64,000 bases of DNA from Paenibacillus lutrae (GCF_009757775.1 NZ_RHLK01000001.1:34438-98437), one strand, 5' to 3'; counted from the stretch's first letter, positions 33,709 to 43,142 are shown. Made by a program: numbers and translations. The notes: generated by a model not told the origin, from the letters alone.

Positions 33709-35713
33709 AAATACCTATACTTCCCTGCTCGCAGTTGTCGGAGTCGCTGCGCTCGTCCTGGCGGCTGTTTTTATGGCAGAAGGAGCTTATGACCTGAAAA
33801 TCCTGCTGCCGGTCGCCTTTATGGTCATCGCGTTCGAGCTCATGCCGATCAAGATGCCCAGCGGTGCTTATTACAGCGGCGTCACCATCGGCTTTACCAT
33901 CGCATTGTTCAAAATGGGTTTATGCGCCGGTTCCTTCTTTATTACACTGAACACGGCTACCTTTTTCGTTATGCAGACAAGGCCTTTTCTGAGAATCCGC
34001 TGGTTCCGTTTTTTCACAACGCTTGGCATGTATTTCATCAGTTTGCTGGCCGCGTGGGGAGTAATAGCCCTGACGGAGCGTATGCCGCTGCTGGTCTCTA
34101 TCATTTGTACGTTCCTCGCCTTCGAGGGCGTCAATCTGCTGCTGCGCACCGGTATTATCCGGTCGATCACACAGGCTCCCATTCCTGCCGGCAAAATGAT
34201 TTATGAAGCAAGGAGCCTTCAGCTCGGGATTATCATTGCCTCCATTGTGCTTTATAAAATGCTGCTGCAGACCACTTATGAACTTTTTATCGTTGAACTC
34301 GTATTCACCGTCGTCGCGATTAAAATCATCCATTATTTTGTAGCCGGTTACGTCAAGCAAATTGACATCATCGAAGAGAGCAACCAGCGTTACAAAAGGA
34401 TGGCCTATTATGATTCGGTAACCGGACTGCCCAACCGCGCGCTTTTCAACGAACGGCTGACAGACCACATTAACGAGGCAGAGCTTAACAACTCCAAGGT
34501 CGGACTTCTATTCCTCGATTTGGACCAGTTTAAAACGATTAATGACACCATGGGCCACTTAAGCGGGGACGTACTGCTCACTCAGGTTGCAGACAGATTA
34601 CGGACTTGCATCGATGAAAGATATACCGTATCCAGGCTGGGGGGCGATGAATTTACGATAATCATTCAGGATATTGAAGAGTCGGAGGCATGCAAATGCA
34701 TTCATGCGGCTGAAACGATTTTAAAATCCCTGAAGAAGAGGTTCTTGTTAAATGGAAAAGAAACCTTTATGACCCCGAGCATCGGAATCAGTTTGTACCC
34801 TGATCACGGAACTGACGCGGAGCAGCTGCTCAAAAATGCAGATACCGCTATGTATAAAGCCAAAGAATTCGGCGGAAACACCTATACCGTTTTCGTCCCG
34901 GATCACCAGGAAGCTGTCGAGAAAAAGCTGGTCTTGCAGAGAAACTTGCGCACTGCGCTGGAAAGGGACGAATTCTATGTCCTGTATCAGCCTCAGCTGG
35001 ACTTAAGAAGCGGTACAGTGCAAGGGATTGAAGCACTAATCCGCTGGAAGAATGAAGAACTTGGCGAGGTTGCGCCTGCGGAGTTTATCCCGCTTGCCGA
35101 AGGAAGCCGGCTCATTCTATCGATCGGAGAGTGGGTTCTGCGTACCGCATGCGCCCAGAATAAGGCTTGGCAGGAGGAGGGATTTCCTCCTGTTAACATC
35201 TCTGTGAATTTGTCCTCTGTTCAATTCCAGAGCGAAGAACTGCCGGCAACGATCCAGCGTATTCTCCGGGAAACCGCACTGGATCCTAAGTGGGTCACGC
35301 TTGAAATTACCGAGAGCCTGCTCCTGCAGAGCAAATCGCGCACCATGCGGATGTTAAACGAACTGAAAGCGACGGGAGTCAGCATTGCTATCGACGATTT
35401 CGGAGTGGGATATTCTTCTCTGAGCTATTTGAAGGATTATCCCTTCGACTGTCTTAAGATCGACAAATCGTTTATACAGCACATGAACGAAGAACAAGGA
35501 GACGAGCTGATTGTCCGCACGGTCATCGGTTTGGCACACGGTCTGAATATGACCGTTATCGCGGAAGGAGTCGAGAATGAAGAACAGCTCCATTACCTTC
35601 ATCAGCAGAGCTGTGACAGCATTCAAGGCTTTCTGATCAGCAAGCCGATTTCTCCCGATCAGCTCAGTAAACAATTATGGGTGGATCAGTCACTGGGCCG
35701 CAAGCTGCATTAA
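33698..35713 (+). CDS. Membrane GGDEF-EAL cyclic-di-GMP enzyme
   Basis: The 671-aa protein has about six to seven helices in residues 1-225 (an input module not recognised), a GGDEF domain (about 235-400) and an EAL domain (about 415-665). G315-G-D-E-F is intact, as is DSVTGLPNRALF. The EAL domain has E445-A-L, LEITES, DDFGVGYSSLSYL and KIDKSFI, so all main metal ligands appear present. Both cyclase and phosphodiesterase activity are possible; which dominates is unknown. It overlaps DUF5317 upstream and ends before a strong hairpin. Confidence 0.93.
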   Translation: MKDKNTYTSLLAVVGVAALVLAAVFMAEGAYDLKILLPVAFMVIAFELMPIKMPSGAYYSGVTIGFTIALFKMGLCAGSFFITLNTATFFVMQTRPFLRIRWFRFFTTLGMYFISLLAAWGVIALTERMPLLVSIICTFLAFEGVNLLLRTGIIRSITQAPIPAGKMIYEARSLQLGIIIASIVLYKMLLQTTYELFIVELVFTVVAIKIIHYFVAGYVKQIDIIEESNQRYKRMAYYDSVTGLPNRALFNERLTDHINEAELNNSKVGLLFLDLDQFKTINDTMGHLSGDVLLTQVADRLRTCIDERYTVSRLGGDEFTIIIQDIEESEACKCIHAAETILKSLKKRFLLNGKETFMTPSIGISLYPDHGTDAEQLLKNADTAMYKAKEFGGNTYTVFVPDHQEAVEKKLVLQRNLRTALERDEFYVLYQPQLDLRSGTVQGIEALIRWKNEELGEVAPAEFIPLAEGSRLILSIGEWVLRTACAQNKAWQEEGFPPVNISVNLSSVQFQSEELPATIQRILRETALDPKWVTLEITESLLLQSKSRTMRMLNELKATGVSIAIDDFGVGYSSLSYLKDYPFDCLKIDKSFIQHMNEEQGDELIVRTVIGLAHGLNMTVIAEGVENEEQLHYLHQQSCDSIQGFLISKPISPDQLSKQLWVDQSLGRKLH

Positions 35714-35783
35714 GCCGGTGCAGTCAAGTCATTAAGCCTTTGGCAACTAAACCCATAGCGGCATTAAGGTATAAGCAGGCAAA

Positions 35784-35827
35784 GAAGCCCTCCCGGATAC
35801 AAGAATCATCCGGGAGGGCTTCTCTGT
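35784..35827. terminator. Strong hairpin between convergent GGDEF-EAL and SLH genes
   Basis: A perfect 15-bp stem (GAAGCCCTCCCGGAT with ATCCGGGAGGGCTTC) with a 9-base loop; T-richness is modest on both sides. Confidence 0.8.
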
Positions 35828-35963
35828 GCTGCTTGCCGGGTTATTCAACCTGACTTACCAGCCGTGCAAACCTGATTAATACAATGAGGATCCCGGCAGT
35901 AAATAAGCAGCTGCGGCTACAAGAGATGAAGCCCGCTGCCTGTTACTGCTACGATGGGATCGT

Positions 35964-37211
35964 TTACTTGATAACGATAGATTGGACGGTTTTGTCTTTG
36001 CCTTTCAGTTCAACCACGGTTGGCGGAACCAGCTTGTTGACATCACCTTGGATGGAGACGTTCGAGGCCACCTGATAAGTTGATTTCTGAACGGTTCCGT
36101 TCACATTCGTTGTGATCGTAATCGTCGCAATCCGCCCGTCTTTATTCAGGGTCATCGAATCAAAGAATCCGGTTGTAAGCAGCGTCCGGTCGGCCTCGGC
36201 CGCTTTGGTCACCTCAATGAATACAACCGTATTGTTATAAGAGCGCAGCTTAACCGTATCGCCACTCTGCAGTGCAGAGGCGTTTACTTTCGCTCCGTTG
36301 CGGTATACAAAAGCGTCGGGATGAAGCGCATACGTCTTCAGCGTCCCGTTCTGGTCAAGGACCAGCGTGTTCTGACTTACCGTCCCCGCTACTTTACCGA
36401 CAGCAGTGTTCGGGTCCTTGTCAGGAATCTGAGTATCCGTACGGTCCAGAAGTGCGGCAAGCTGAGCGCGCGTTACAGGTGTGTTCGGGCGGAATGTGTT
36501 GTCTTCGAATCCGTCAATCAGCCCTTTCTCGACCGCTACGGCCACATAGCCGACGGCTCCTGCCGGAATCTGCTTCGCATCTTTGAAAGAAAGCTTCGTG
36601 TTTACTTTGGCTTTGGCCTCTGCATCAAGCTTCATAGCTTTGACGAGCAGAATCGTTGCCCAGAGGCGGTCAGCAGGCTTCGATGGCTGAACCATATCGT
36701 CACTTTCGGTAAACAAATCGTTCTCCAGTGCAACCGATACATATCCTACTGCCCAGCCGGGAATTTTATCCGCATCCTTGAAATTCAGCTTAGTGTTCTT
36801 CTCTTGATCGGATTCCGCCTGATCACGCAGCCCCATTAAACGAACGGCTGCTGTAATCGCCTCAATGCGGGTGATCGTATTGCGCGGCTTGAAAGAACCG
36901 TCTTCGTAGCCTTCAAATACACGCTTGGAAGCCAAGCTGGCGATATATTTGAGCGCCCATTCCACGTCACTTCCCTTGAGATCGTCGAAGTCCAGCTTGA
37001 GATCGCCGTCATCATACTTATCCCCGCGCTTATCGTCTTTCCAATCTTTGTTCCAGTCTTTGCTGCGGTCCTTATCTTTCTCTCTATTTTCATATTTCTC
37101 ATGTCCGCCGTCACGGTCTTTCCCATCGGCAAATGCAGCCGAGCCTCCTCCAAGCGCAACCGCCAGTACAAGCGTCGAGGCAACCGTTTGTTTCAACTTC
37201 AACTTTTTCAT
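35964..37211 (-). CDS. Secreted S-layer homology (SLH) domain protein
   Basis: The 415-aa precursor has a signal peptide (LVLAVALGGGSAAFA, cleavage near residue 28). A very charged stretch follows (residues 30-72, repeated D/K with NKDWKDDKRGDK). Three SLH repeats lie at about 75-265; the marks are VFEGYEDGSFKPRNTITRIE, a weaker middle copy with VQPSKPADRLWA, and LIDGFEDNTFRPNTPVTRAQ. A beta-rich C-terminal domain ends the protein. SLH repeats bind pyruvylated wall polymer, so it is a cell-surface protein. AAAGGAG precedes the ATG. The C-terminal domain is not recognised. Confidence 0.9.
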   Translation of the reverse strand: MKKLKLKQTVASTLVLAVALGGGSAAFADGKDRDGGHEKYENREKDKDRSKDWNKDWKDDKRGDKYDDGDLKLDFDDLKGSDVEWALKYIASLASKRVFEGYEDGSFKPRNTITRIEAITAAVRLMGLRDQAESDQEKNTKLNFKDADKIPGWAVGYVSVALENDLFTESDDMVQPSKPADRLWATILLVKAMKLDAEAKAKVNTKLSFKDAKQIPAGAVGYVAVAVEKGLIDGFEDNTFRPNTPVTRAQLAALLDRTDTQIPDKDPNTAVGKVAGTVSQNTLVLDQNGTLKTYALHPDAFVYRNGAKVNASALQSGDTVKLRSYNNTVVFIEVTKAAEADRTLLTTGFFDSMTLNKDGRIATITITTNVNGTVQKSTYQVASNVSIQGDVNKLVPPTVVELKGKDKTVQSIVIK

Positions 37212-37387
37212 CCGTAAAACACTCCTTTGTTGTTAGTAGATCCCGGCCCTGGCCTGGACCGGAAGAACCGTTTAACGCTTCGCGAAGTTGTTCGGTTTAT
37301 ACTATAGCAATTCTGCCGGGATCTCCGATTTGTGGGGGTCAAGAGGACATGCTTGGTAAAAATAAGCAACCCTCCCCTTTCTGCGCA

Positions 37388-37418
37388 TAAAAAAAGCCTC
37401 ACTCTACAAAAGAGTGAG
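37388..37418 (-). terminator. Terminator overlapping the stop codon of the next gene
   Basis: On the minus strand CTCACTCT pairs with AGAGTGAG, followed by T-rich sequence. The stop codon of the gene ending at 37404 lies inside the hairpin. Confidence 0.85.
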
Positions 37419-37952
37419 ACCGATAATGACATAAGCCGGATCAAACCGGACACCGCTAATATGAACGGCCCGGGGCAAATAAGATTCAAGCGGAAGATCT
37501 ATCGGGGATACGGTAACAAGACTCAACGGCACGTTGATATCACGTATCTTGGTGCCCTTATGGGTTACACGGAGCTGGCTTCCCGTCCAATCCAGCTTAA
37601 ACAGCATCGCCGCTCCAACCGGAACCCGGTCCTTCCATACTAAATTAACATTGGCTGTCAGGTCCTGCCCGTTCAATCGGAATTCCGCGCCTGTTATCTT
37701 AACATCCGGATTCGGAAGCGTTGCTTCTGCAATTCCTTTCTTGCCTAGTTGATTAATTTCATATTCGGATAGCCGTACTTCCGGCTTTTTGGTTCGCAGC
37801 AGGTCAATCGCCTGACTTTCAAGCGAGATTTCCTTGTAATTCAAATTAAGCGGCTGCTGCGGCTTTATATACGTAAGCAGCCCCCATCCCGCAAGCGCGA
37901 GCAATAAGGCCAGAATCAGCAGGGTAATCACGGTCCGCCGGATAACTTTCAT
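37404..37952 (-). CDS. Membrane-anchored hypothetical protein
   Basis: The 182-aa protein has one N-terminal helix (residues 7-29) and a soluble extracytoplasmic domain with alternating strands (ITGAEFRLNGQDLTANVNLV, QLRVTHKGTKIRDINVPLSL). The build recalls YpmS-like wall-facing proteins, but identity is not clear. AAGGAGGG precedes the ATG. It is monocistronic, upstream of its own terminator. Confidence 0.7.
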   Translation of the reverse strand: MKVIRRTVITLLILALLLALAGWGLLTYIKPQQPLNLNYKEISLESQAIDLLRTKKPEVRLSEYEINQLGKKGIAEATLPNPDVKITGAEFRLNGQDLTANVNLVWKDRVPVGAAMLFKLDWTGSQLRVTHKGTKIRDINVPLSLVTVSPIDLPLESYLPRAVHISGVRFDPAYVIIGLTLL

Positions 37953-38011
37953 AGTAACCCTCCTTGGAGTATGGAGTCTGCTAGCTTTACTTACCCCCAG
38001 TAAAGGAAATC

Positions 38012-38038
38012 AAAAAGCCGGTTCTTCATGAACCGGCT
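38012..38038 (-). terminator. Intrinsic terminator after the RNA helicase gene
   Basis: AGCCGGTTC pairs with GAACCGGCT around a 5-base loop, followed by T5 on the minus strand. Confidence 0.9.
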
Positions 38039-38084
38039 GTTGTCTGATCTAGGATGTGTTTACCGGTTTGCAGCGGTAAACGGG

Positions 38085-39698
38085 TCAGCCTTCGCCGCCC
38101 TCTTCCTGCTGCTTTGCTTTCAGCCACTTAGGCGCGCCCTTGTTCTTGCGCTCCTTCGCAGTTTCCGGCTTCCGTCCGCCAGCCTTCTTGGACGGCTGCT
38201 GCGCGTTGGACGGCGCACCAGGCTTGTCCTGGCGGCGCTGCGCTCCTCCGCTTCCAGCAGCTGCGCCCGCGCCGCGCCCTGCGACGCTGCGGCTTTCACC
38301 GGCGCGTCCGCTGCCGCCCGTACGGGCCGGACCGCGGCTTGCTTCACTGCCGCTCGTACGGGCCGGACCGCGGCTTGCTTCACTGCCGCCCGTACGAGCC
38401 GGACCGCGGCTTGCTTCACTGCTGCCGCGGCCCGGACGCTCGCCTTCGGCGGGGCTCCGGCGTCCGGCATCACGCGCGCCGGACGTACGGGCGCCGAAGC
38501 CGCCGCTGCGCGGCGCATCCGGGCTCTCGCTGCGGCGGAAACCTCCGCCGCGCGGTGCTTCGCCCGCGTCTACGACCTTGCCCTCATACATCTCCTTCTC
38601 GTCGATGGAGATGCGGAGCGACTTGCGGAACTTGCTGATGATGAAGCGTTCCTTCGGCGCTACGATCGAAATAACCGTGCCGCTGCGTCCCATCCGTCCG
38701 GTACGTCCGGCGCGGTGCAGATAAGATTCCGCATTCAGGGGCATATCCAGGTTAATGACGTGAGTGACCTGGTCAATATCCAGTCCCCGTGCCGCTACGT
38801 CCGTCGCAAGCAGCAGCTGGAACTTGCCGTCGCGGAAAGACTGCATCACATTCGCCCGCTGCTGCTTACCCGCTTCGCCGTACAGGGCATCTACGGACAA
38901 GCCGAGATGCTGCAGTTTGGACACGACGTCGGAGACATCCGCGGTTGCGTTGACAAACACCATTGCCTTCGGCGGGTTGTACAGACGCACAATTCTTCGC
39001 AGCGTATCGATCTTATCCCTCGCTTCGCAGTTAAACGCCAGATGCTCCAGCGTCGAAGCCGTCCGCTGATCCGGATTAATACGGATTTCAACGGGATCTG
39101 TCATCCAGGCATCTGCGGCTTCCGTAATCTCTGACGGAATAGTTGCCGAGAAGAAGAGGGATTGAGTGGAGCGCTGCAGAGCTTTAAAGATCGAGTATAC
39201 TTCCTTCATAGAACCGAGCTCGAACACATGATCCACTTCATCCACGACAAGCGTAGCTACCTTATGCACGTTTAACTTCCGCGCTTTAATCAGCTCATTG
39301 ATTCTGCCCGGCGTCCCCACCACAAGGTGCGGAGAGCTCTGCTTCAGCTTCTCGAGCTGACGCGAGAGCGCCGCACCTCCAATGAGAGCCTGGCAGCGGA
39401 TCGGACCATCGCCGATCAGATCTTCGGCAACTCTCATGATCTGCATCCCGAGTTCCCGCGTTGGCACGATGATCATGGCCTGTACATGCTTAGCTGCAGG
39501 ATCTATCTTCTGCAGGATGGGCAGCAGGAATGCCAGTGTCTTGCCCGTACCTGTCTGCGACTGCACGATAGCGTCCCGGCCCCCGAGAATAACCGGAATC
39601 GATTCGGCCTGCACAGCAGTCGGCTGGCCGATTCCCCGTTCTCCCAATTTTACCGTCCAAGCGGGGTCTATCTGCAGTTGTTCAAAAGTGTCGTACAT
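38085..39698 (-). CDS. DEAD-box-family RNA helicase with repetitive Arg/Gly tail
   Basis: The 537-aa helicase has a Q motif (GQPTAVQAESIP), Walker A QTGTGKT, PTRELG, GTPGR, SAT (FFSATIP), and HRAGRTGRMGRSG. Motif II reads D153-E-V-D156 instead of DEAD, as in the YfmL-type group (DETD). Residues about 395-537 are low-complexity, rich in Arg, Gly, Ser and Pro, with three copies of a 12-residue unit (GSEASRGPARTG). Such tails bind RNA. AGAGG precedes the ATG. It likely acts on ribosome assembly or cold-structured RNA. It is monocistronic. Confidence 0.92.
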   Translation of the reverse strand: MYDTFEQLQIDPAWTVKLGERGIGQPTAVQAESIPVILGGRDAIVQSQTGTGKTLAFLLPILQKIDPAAKHVQAMIIVPTRELGMQIMRVAEDLIGDGPIRCQALIGGAALSRQLEKLKQSSPHLVVGTPGRINELIKARKLNVHKVATLVVDEVDHVFELGSMKEVYSIFKALQRSTQSLFFSATIPSEITEAADAWMTDPVEIRINPDQRTASTLEHLAFNCEARDKIDTLRRIVRLYNPPKAMVFVNATADVSDVVSKLQHLGLSVDALYGEAGKQQRANVMQSFRDGKFQLLLATDVAARGLDIDQVTHVINLDMPLNAESYLHRAGRTGRMGRSGTVISIVAPKERFIISKFRKSLRISIDEKEMYEGKVVDAGEAPRGGGFRRSESPDAPRSGGFGARTSGARDAGRRSPAEGERPGRGSSEASRGPARTGGSEASRGPARTSGSEASRGPARTGGSGRAGESRSVAGRGAGAAAGSGGAQRRQDKPGAPSNAQQPSKKAGGRKPETAKERKNKGAPKWLKAKQQEEGGEG

Positions 39699-39786
39699 GA
39701 AAAACCTCTTTTCTGTTCACCGTTGTTGTTTGTCTTCATTATACGTTACGAAGCGTTCTTGAACAAATTCCTTTCACTCAAACGCC

Positions 39787-39831
39787 AAAAGGATGGACTC
39801 TTACGGCTTAATTGCAGCCTGGCCCATCCCC
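39787..39831 (-). terminator. Probable terminator after the ECF sigma gene
   Basis: On the minus strand GGATGG pairs with CCATCC around a 27-base loop that can itself pair, and CCTTTT follows. It is weaker than others in the window. Confidence 0.45.
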
Positions 39832-39848
39832 TTATCCGGGATCAAAAT

Positions 39849-40439
39849 TCAGTCTCTGTCACTTTGAAAATCCCATTCCTCCAGCAGCTTCTGCCGGATC
39901 GCTTCCCTCGCCCTGTATAGACGCTGCCGGATTACACCCTCCGTTACATTCATCTCCTCCGCCATTTCTTTGTAAGACATATTCTGAAGCCATTTCATAG
40001 CCAGAATCTGCCGATAAGCAGGTGTGAGCTGATTAACGTAATGGATGATCGCTTCCTGCATGAGCTTCAGCTCAACTTCTTTCTCAAGCGGGGTTGCTCC
40101 CGTTTCATAGGCCGGCGCGCTTTCTCGGACCGTGAGCGTAATTTCCGAATCGAGTTCATTGCGGTTGCGCTTATGCTTCTGCAAGTAGTTCAGCGTCACA
40201 TTGCGGGTCAGCTTCTTCAGCCAGCTCTCATACTTATCGGTTTCTTTAAGCTGCGGAGCTTTGCGGATCGCCCTCAGGAACGACTCCTGAATAATATCTT
40301 CCACCAAATTGTGATCCTGCAAAATGAAATAAATGGATGGATATACCATGACGTGAAATTCCTTATATATTTTCTCCTGGAGAGCGTTATCCAGTTCATA
40401 GTAGTTCGATGTAAACAAATGAATCATGTGCTTGGACAT
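39849..40439 (-). CDS. Sigma-70 family RNA polymerase sigma factor (ECF type)
   Basis: The 196-aa protein has sigma region 2 (residues about 22-95, with HNLVEDIIQESFLRAIRKAP binding core polymerase) and region 4 (about 135-185, LTPAYRQILAMKWLQNMSYK and a helix-turn-helix with VTEGVIRQRLYRAREAIR). There is no region 1 or 3, as in ECF factors. AAGGGGG precedes the ATG. No anti-sigma gene is adjacent on either side, so its control must be transcriptional or encoded elsewhere. Target promoters are unknown. Confidence 0.9.
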   Translation of the reverse strand: MSKHMIHLFTSNYYELDNALQEKIYKEFHVMVYPSIYFILQDHNLVEDIIQESFLRAIRKAPQLKETDKYESWLKKLTRNVTLNYLQKHKRNRNELDSEITLTVRESAPAYETGATPLEKEVELKLMQEAIIHYVNQLTPAYRQILAMKWLQNMSYKEMAEEMNVTEGVIRQRLYRAREAIRQKLLEEWDFQSDRD

Positions 40440-40479
40440 GAGACATCCCCCTTATGTAAACCAATATTTCCTAAAACTC

Positions 40480-40508
40480 ATATTAGGCTATCACAGGGGA
40501 GTTAACAA
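40480..40508 (-). promoter_or_regulatory. Sigma-A-like promoter for the ECF sigma gene
   Basis: On the minus strand TTGTTA (40503-40508) and TAATAT (40480-40485) are 17 bases apart, 41 bp before the sigma start codon. Confidence 0.5.
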
Positions 40509-40550
40509 TATTAAACTGCAAAATAATTGATTATTATCACAGAAAATAAT

Positions 40551-40590
40551 AAAAAACTGCGATTTGGTGGGTTTCCTCCACGAAAATCGC
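40551..40590 (-). terminator. Intrinsic terminator after the dipeptidyl-peptidase-like hydrolase gene
   Basis: On the minus strand GCGATTTTCGTGG pairs with CCACCAAATCGC (imperfect), followed by AGTTTTTT. Confidence 0.7.
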
Positions 40591-40706
40591 TCAAAACGGA
40601 ACTTCGACAGGAACATGAACCCTTTACGGCAGTTGTTTTTGAAGATTCATTCCTTCACATAAGAAAATAAAGGAAATTATTTCCCGTATTTATCCACTAC
40701 TAATTT

Positions 40707-41579
40707 TTACATTTTCTTACGTTTTTCTTGAATCCACTGAAAAACTTCATCCAGCGCTTTTTCGTCCATTTCTCTCGGGAAACGGTGCTCCAATCCTTCG
40801 TAGAATAACTGCTTGTAATCTTTATCCGCCCTTTGGAGCGCATCCGCAAGCTTATGGGCATGCGAAATAAGGACCATCGGGTCCGCAGTGCCGTGCACAA
40901 TCAGCACCGGCGAATCGATACGATCAGCCCAGCGGGACGGGGAGCGCCTGATGTATTCATCCGCCTGCTTAAGAGGGTGACCCACCACGCGTTTGAGCAT
41001 ACGCCGTAAATCTACCCGCTCCTCGTAGGTGTCGTGGAGATCGCTGACCCCGCCCCATACCACGACCGGACCGACATCCTCGCAGTCTCTTGCGGTGAGA
41101 AGCGCCATGATCGCTCCGCGTGAAAACCCGATCAGCGCGATCCGGTCTGATGCCACTTCCGGGAGCTTCCTCAGCATCAGCAGCGCATGGTATACATCAT
41201 AGCGGTCTTCGCCCGCGAAGTCTTCCCGTCCCTCGCCTCCTTCGTTGCCTCGATAGAACGGGGCAAAGACAACATGCCCCCTCCGTGCCATCGAGATCAC
41301 ACGGCGGATCCGGACCATCCCGACGCCCCGGATCCCTCCGCGGCAATAAATAACGGCAGGAAGCGGCCCCTTCCCTTCAGGTACGGCGAGATAGCCTTTT
41401 ACACGGAGTCCTTGCGCCGCATAAGTTACGACGTAGAGTGACACATTCCGCGCATGGCAAGACAGCAGCTGGCGGTCCAGCAGTTGTCCGTCTTTGAGCT
41501 TCTCCGACTTCGGTGCCGGCGTGCGCGCTGCCGGGGAAAGCGTACTTATTTGGTTGCCGGATTGGATGGAATCAGACAT
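40707..41579 (-). CDS. Alpha/beta hydrolase, prolyl oligopeptidase-like
   Basis: The start is set at the ATG behind AAGGAGG; the frame is open 126 bases further upstream without a site. The product of about 290 aa begins with a Ser/Pro-rich leader, then a strand-rich entry (YAAQGLRVKGYLAVPEGKGP) and the S9-type core. The nucleophile elbow is GFSRGAIMALL, the acid is in VHGTADPMVL, and the His in EGLEHRFPRE. These complete a triad like that of acyl-peptide hydrolases, but the beta-propeller is absent. Substrate unknown. Confidence 0.82.
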   Translation of the reverse strand: MSDSIQSGNQISTLSPAARTPAPKSEKLKDGQLLDRQLLSCHARNVSLYVVTYAAQGLRVKGYLAVPEGKGPLPAVIYCRGGIRGVGMVRIRRVISMARRGHVVFAPFYRGNEGGEGREDFAGEDRYDVYHALLMLRKLPEVASDRIALIGFSRGAIMALLTARDCEDVGPVVVWGGVSDLHDTYEERVDLRRMLKRVVGHPLKQADEYIRRSPSRWADRIDSPVLIVHGTADPMVLISHAHKLADALQRADKDYKQLFYEGLEHRFPREMDEKALDEVFQWIQEKRKKM

Positions 41580-41877
41580 AATGACCTTGACCTCCTTGTG
41601 CCTGGAATCGGACCCTGCTTGGCCTCTTCTCTTATTTTCATTCCAAAAGGAAATTAATATGAATGTGAAATAGGTAACCACGGTTCTTTGCTGCCTGAAC
41701 GTCAAACTCTGTAACAGCCTTCTGTATTAACATAAAGCCTGCAGTCCTCCTGCGAATCATACGAAGCGGACGTTAAGTGTGTTACAAGATCTGACAAACC
41801 ACACAGATGACTTGAATAAAATGTCCGCCCCTCAGCCACAATAAACCGGAAATCCCTAATTAAGGAGCGAAGCACAA

Positions 41878-42123
41878 ATGGCTAAAATCGCAGTTGAGGA
41901 AAGTTTAACGAGCATTAAACAGGCACTGGCGGACAACGGGTATGAGGTTACTTCCATCGAGCAGTCCCAAGATGCAGCCTGTCTGGTGATTTCCGGGCAG
42001 GACCAGAACATTATGGGCATTACCGCTGCCACTACCCCCGCACCCGTCATTAGCGCTCACGGACTAACGGACGAGGAAATCGTACAGGCTGTCAATAAGC
42101 AAACCGGTCTGCAGAGCTACTGA
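41878..42123 (+). CDS. UPF0180-family small protein (YkuS-like)
   Basis: The 81-aa cytosolic protein matches UPF0180: MAKIAVEESLTSIKQALADN at the start, GQDQNIMGITAATTPAPVIS in the middle, and a helical end LTDEEIVQAVNKQTGLQ. AAGGAG precedes the ATG. The function of the family is not known to me. Confidence 0.85.
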   Translation: MAKIAVEESLTSIKQALADNGYEVTSIEQSQDAACLVISGQDQNIMGITAATTPAPVISAHGLTDEEIVQAVNKQTGLQSY

Positions 42124-42165
42124 AGCGGGGCGGGCGGAGGATTCTTAAACCTCTGCGGGATATAC

Positions 42166-42207
42166 AAAAAAAGCGATTCTCCGGACTTACGGGGAGCCGC
42201 TTTTTTA
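42166..42207. terminator. Bidirectional terminator between UPF0180 and SDR genes
   Basis: AAAAAAGCG-att-CTCC pairs with GGGAG-c-CGCTTTTTT, with T-runs on both strands, between convergent genes. Confidence 0.88.
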
Positions 42208-42210
42208 TTT

Positions 42211-42987
42211 TTATTTTTTGTTCAGCAGACGTTGTGCGGACTTGTCCAGCAATCTGGGAAATAACGAGTACAGCTTCGTTCCCAGTCCCGCGATGAAGGG
42301 CAGGTCGATCTCCGCCCTGTTCTTCTCAACGGCCCGGACAATAGCTGCCGCAACGCGCTCAGGTTTGAGCATGAACCAGCTCACGTTCTTAACATAGGTT
42401 CCGCTGGGGTCCGCACGGTCGAAGAACGGCGTATCGATCGGTCCGGGATTAACCGCGCTTATATTCACTCCGCTTCCTGCAAGCTCTTGCCTTAGCGAGT
42501 TGGTCATGCCGAGGACGGCGTGCTTGGTGGCGGAGTACCCCGAAGATTTGGCGGAACCCATCTTGCCTGCCATAGAGGCTATATTGACAATATGACCGGA
42601 ACGGGCTTGCAGCATCGCAGGCAGCACGGCTTTGGTGCAGCGGACAATTCCGAAGTAATTCACGTCCATCATCTCTTCGAAGCTGCTCAGAGGTGCATCG
42701 GTGAATTTCTCAAACAGGCCGAAACCCGCATTATTGATGAGGACATGAATTTGTCCGTACGTGTGCTCCACTTCGGCGAATACACGCCGGACAGCTTCCG
42801 CGTCCGTTACATCGAGACTGTACGCCCTGCAGCCGCCTCCCAGCTCTTCTGCCAGCTTCTCCAGCTTATCCGTCGAACGGGCCATAAGAACAGGCACAGC
42901 TCCGCGCTGTGACAGCAGACGCGCCGTCTGGGCACCGATGCCGCTTGACGCTCCCGTAATGACGACGACTTTCCCCTGAATGTTCAT
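42211..42987 (-). CDS. Short-chain dehydrogenase/reductase
   Basis: The 258-aa NAD(P)-dependent oxidoreductase has TGASSGIG at residues 12-19, NNAG near 90, an active-site Ser in NIASMAGK and the Y-x3-K pair in SSGYSATKHAV. PGPID after the last strand is typical of classical SDRs. Arg33 region (MARSTDKLEKL) suggests NADP. GGAGCGG precedes the ATG. It is close to YqjQ-like proteins, but the substrate is unknown. Confidence 0.9.
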   Translation of the reverse strand: MNIQGKVVVITGASSGIGAQTARLLSQRGAVPVLMARSTDKLEKLAEELGGGCRAYSLDVTDAEAVRRVFAEVEHTYGQIHVLINNAGFGLFEKFTDAPLSSFEEMMDVNYFGIVRCTKAVLPAMLQARSGHIVNIASMAGKMGSAKSSGYSATKHAVLGMTNSLRQELAGSGVNISAVNPGPIDTPFFDRADPSGTYVKNVSWFMLKPERVAAAIVRAVEKNRAEIDLPFIAGLGTKLYSLFPRLLDKSAQRLLNKK

Positions 42988-43142
42988 CTTATCCGCTCCA
43001 TCCGTAATTATTCATAGATCCAGTATACCTTACCTCTGTAATGCGATTCAAAATGCGGGAGGCGGAACATCCGGACGATATTCCATCTTCTCTTCCGGTA
43101 TAATGAATGGTGCTGGCGGCAGCCGTTTCCTTCCTACAAAAG

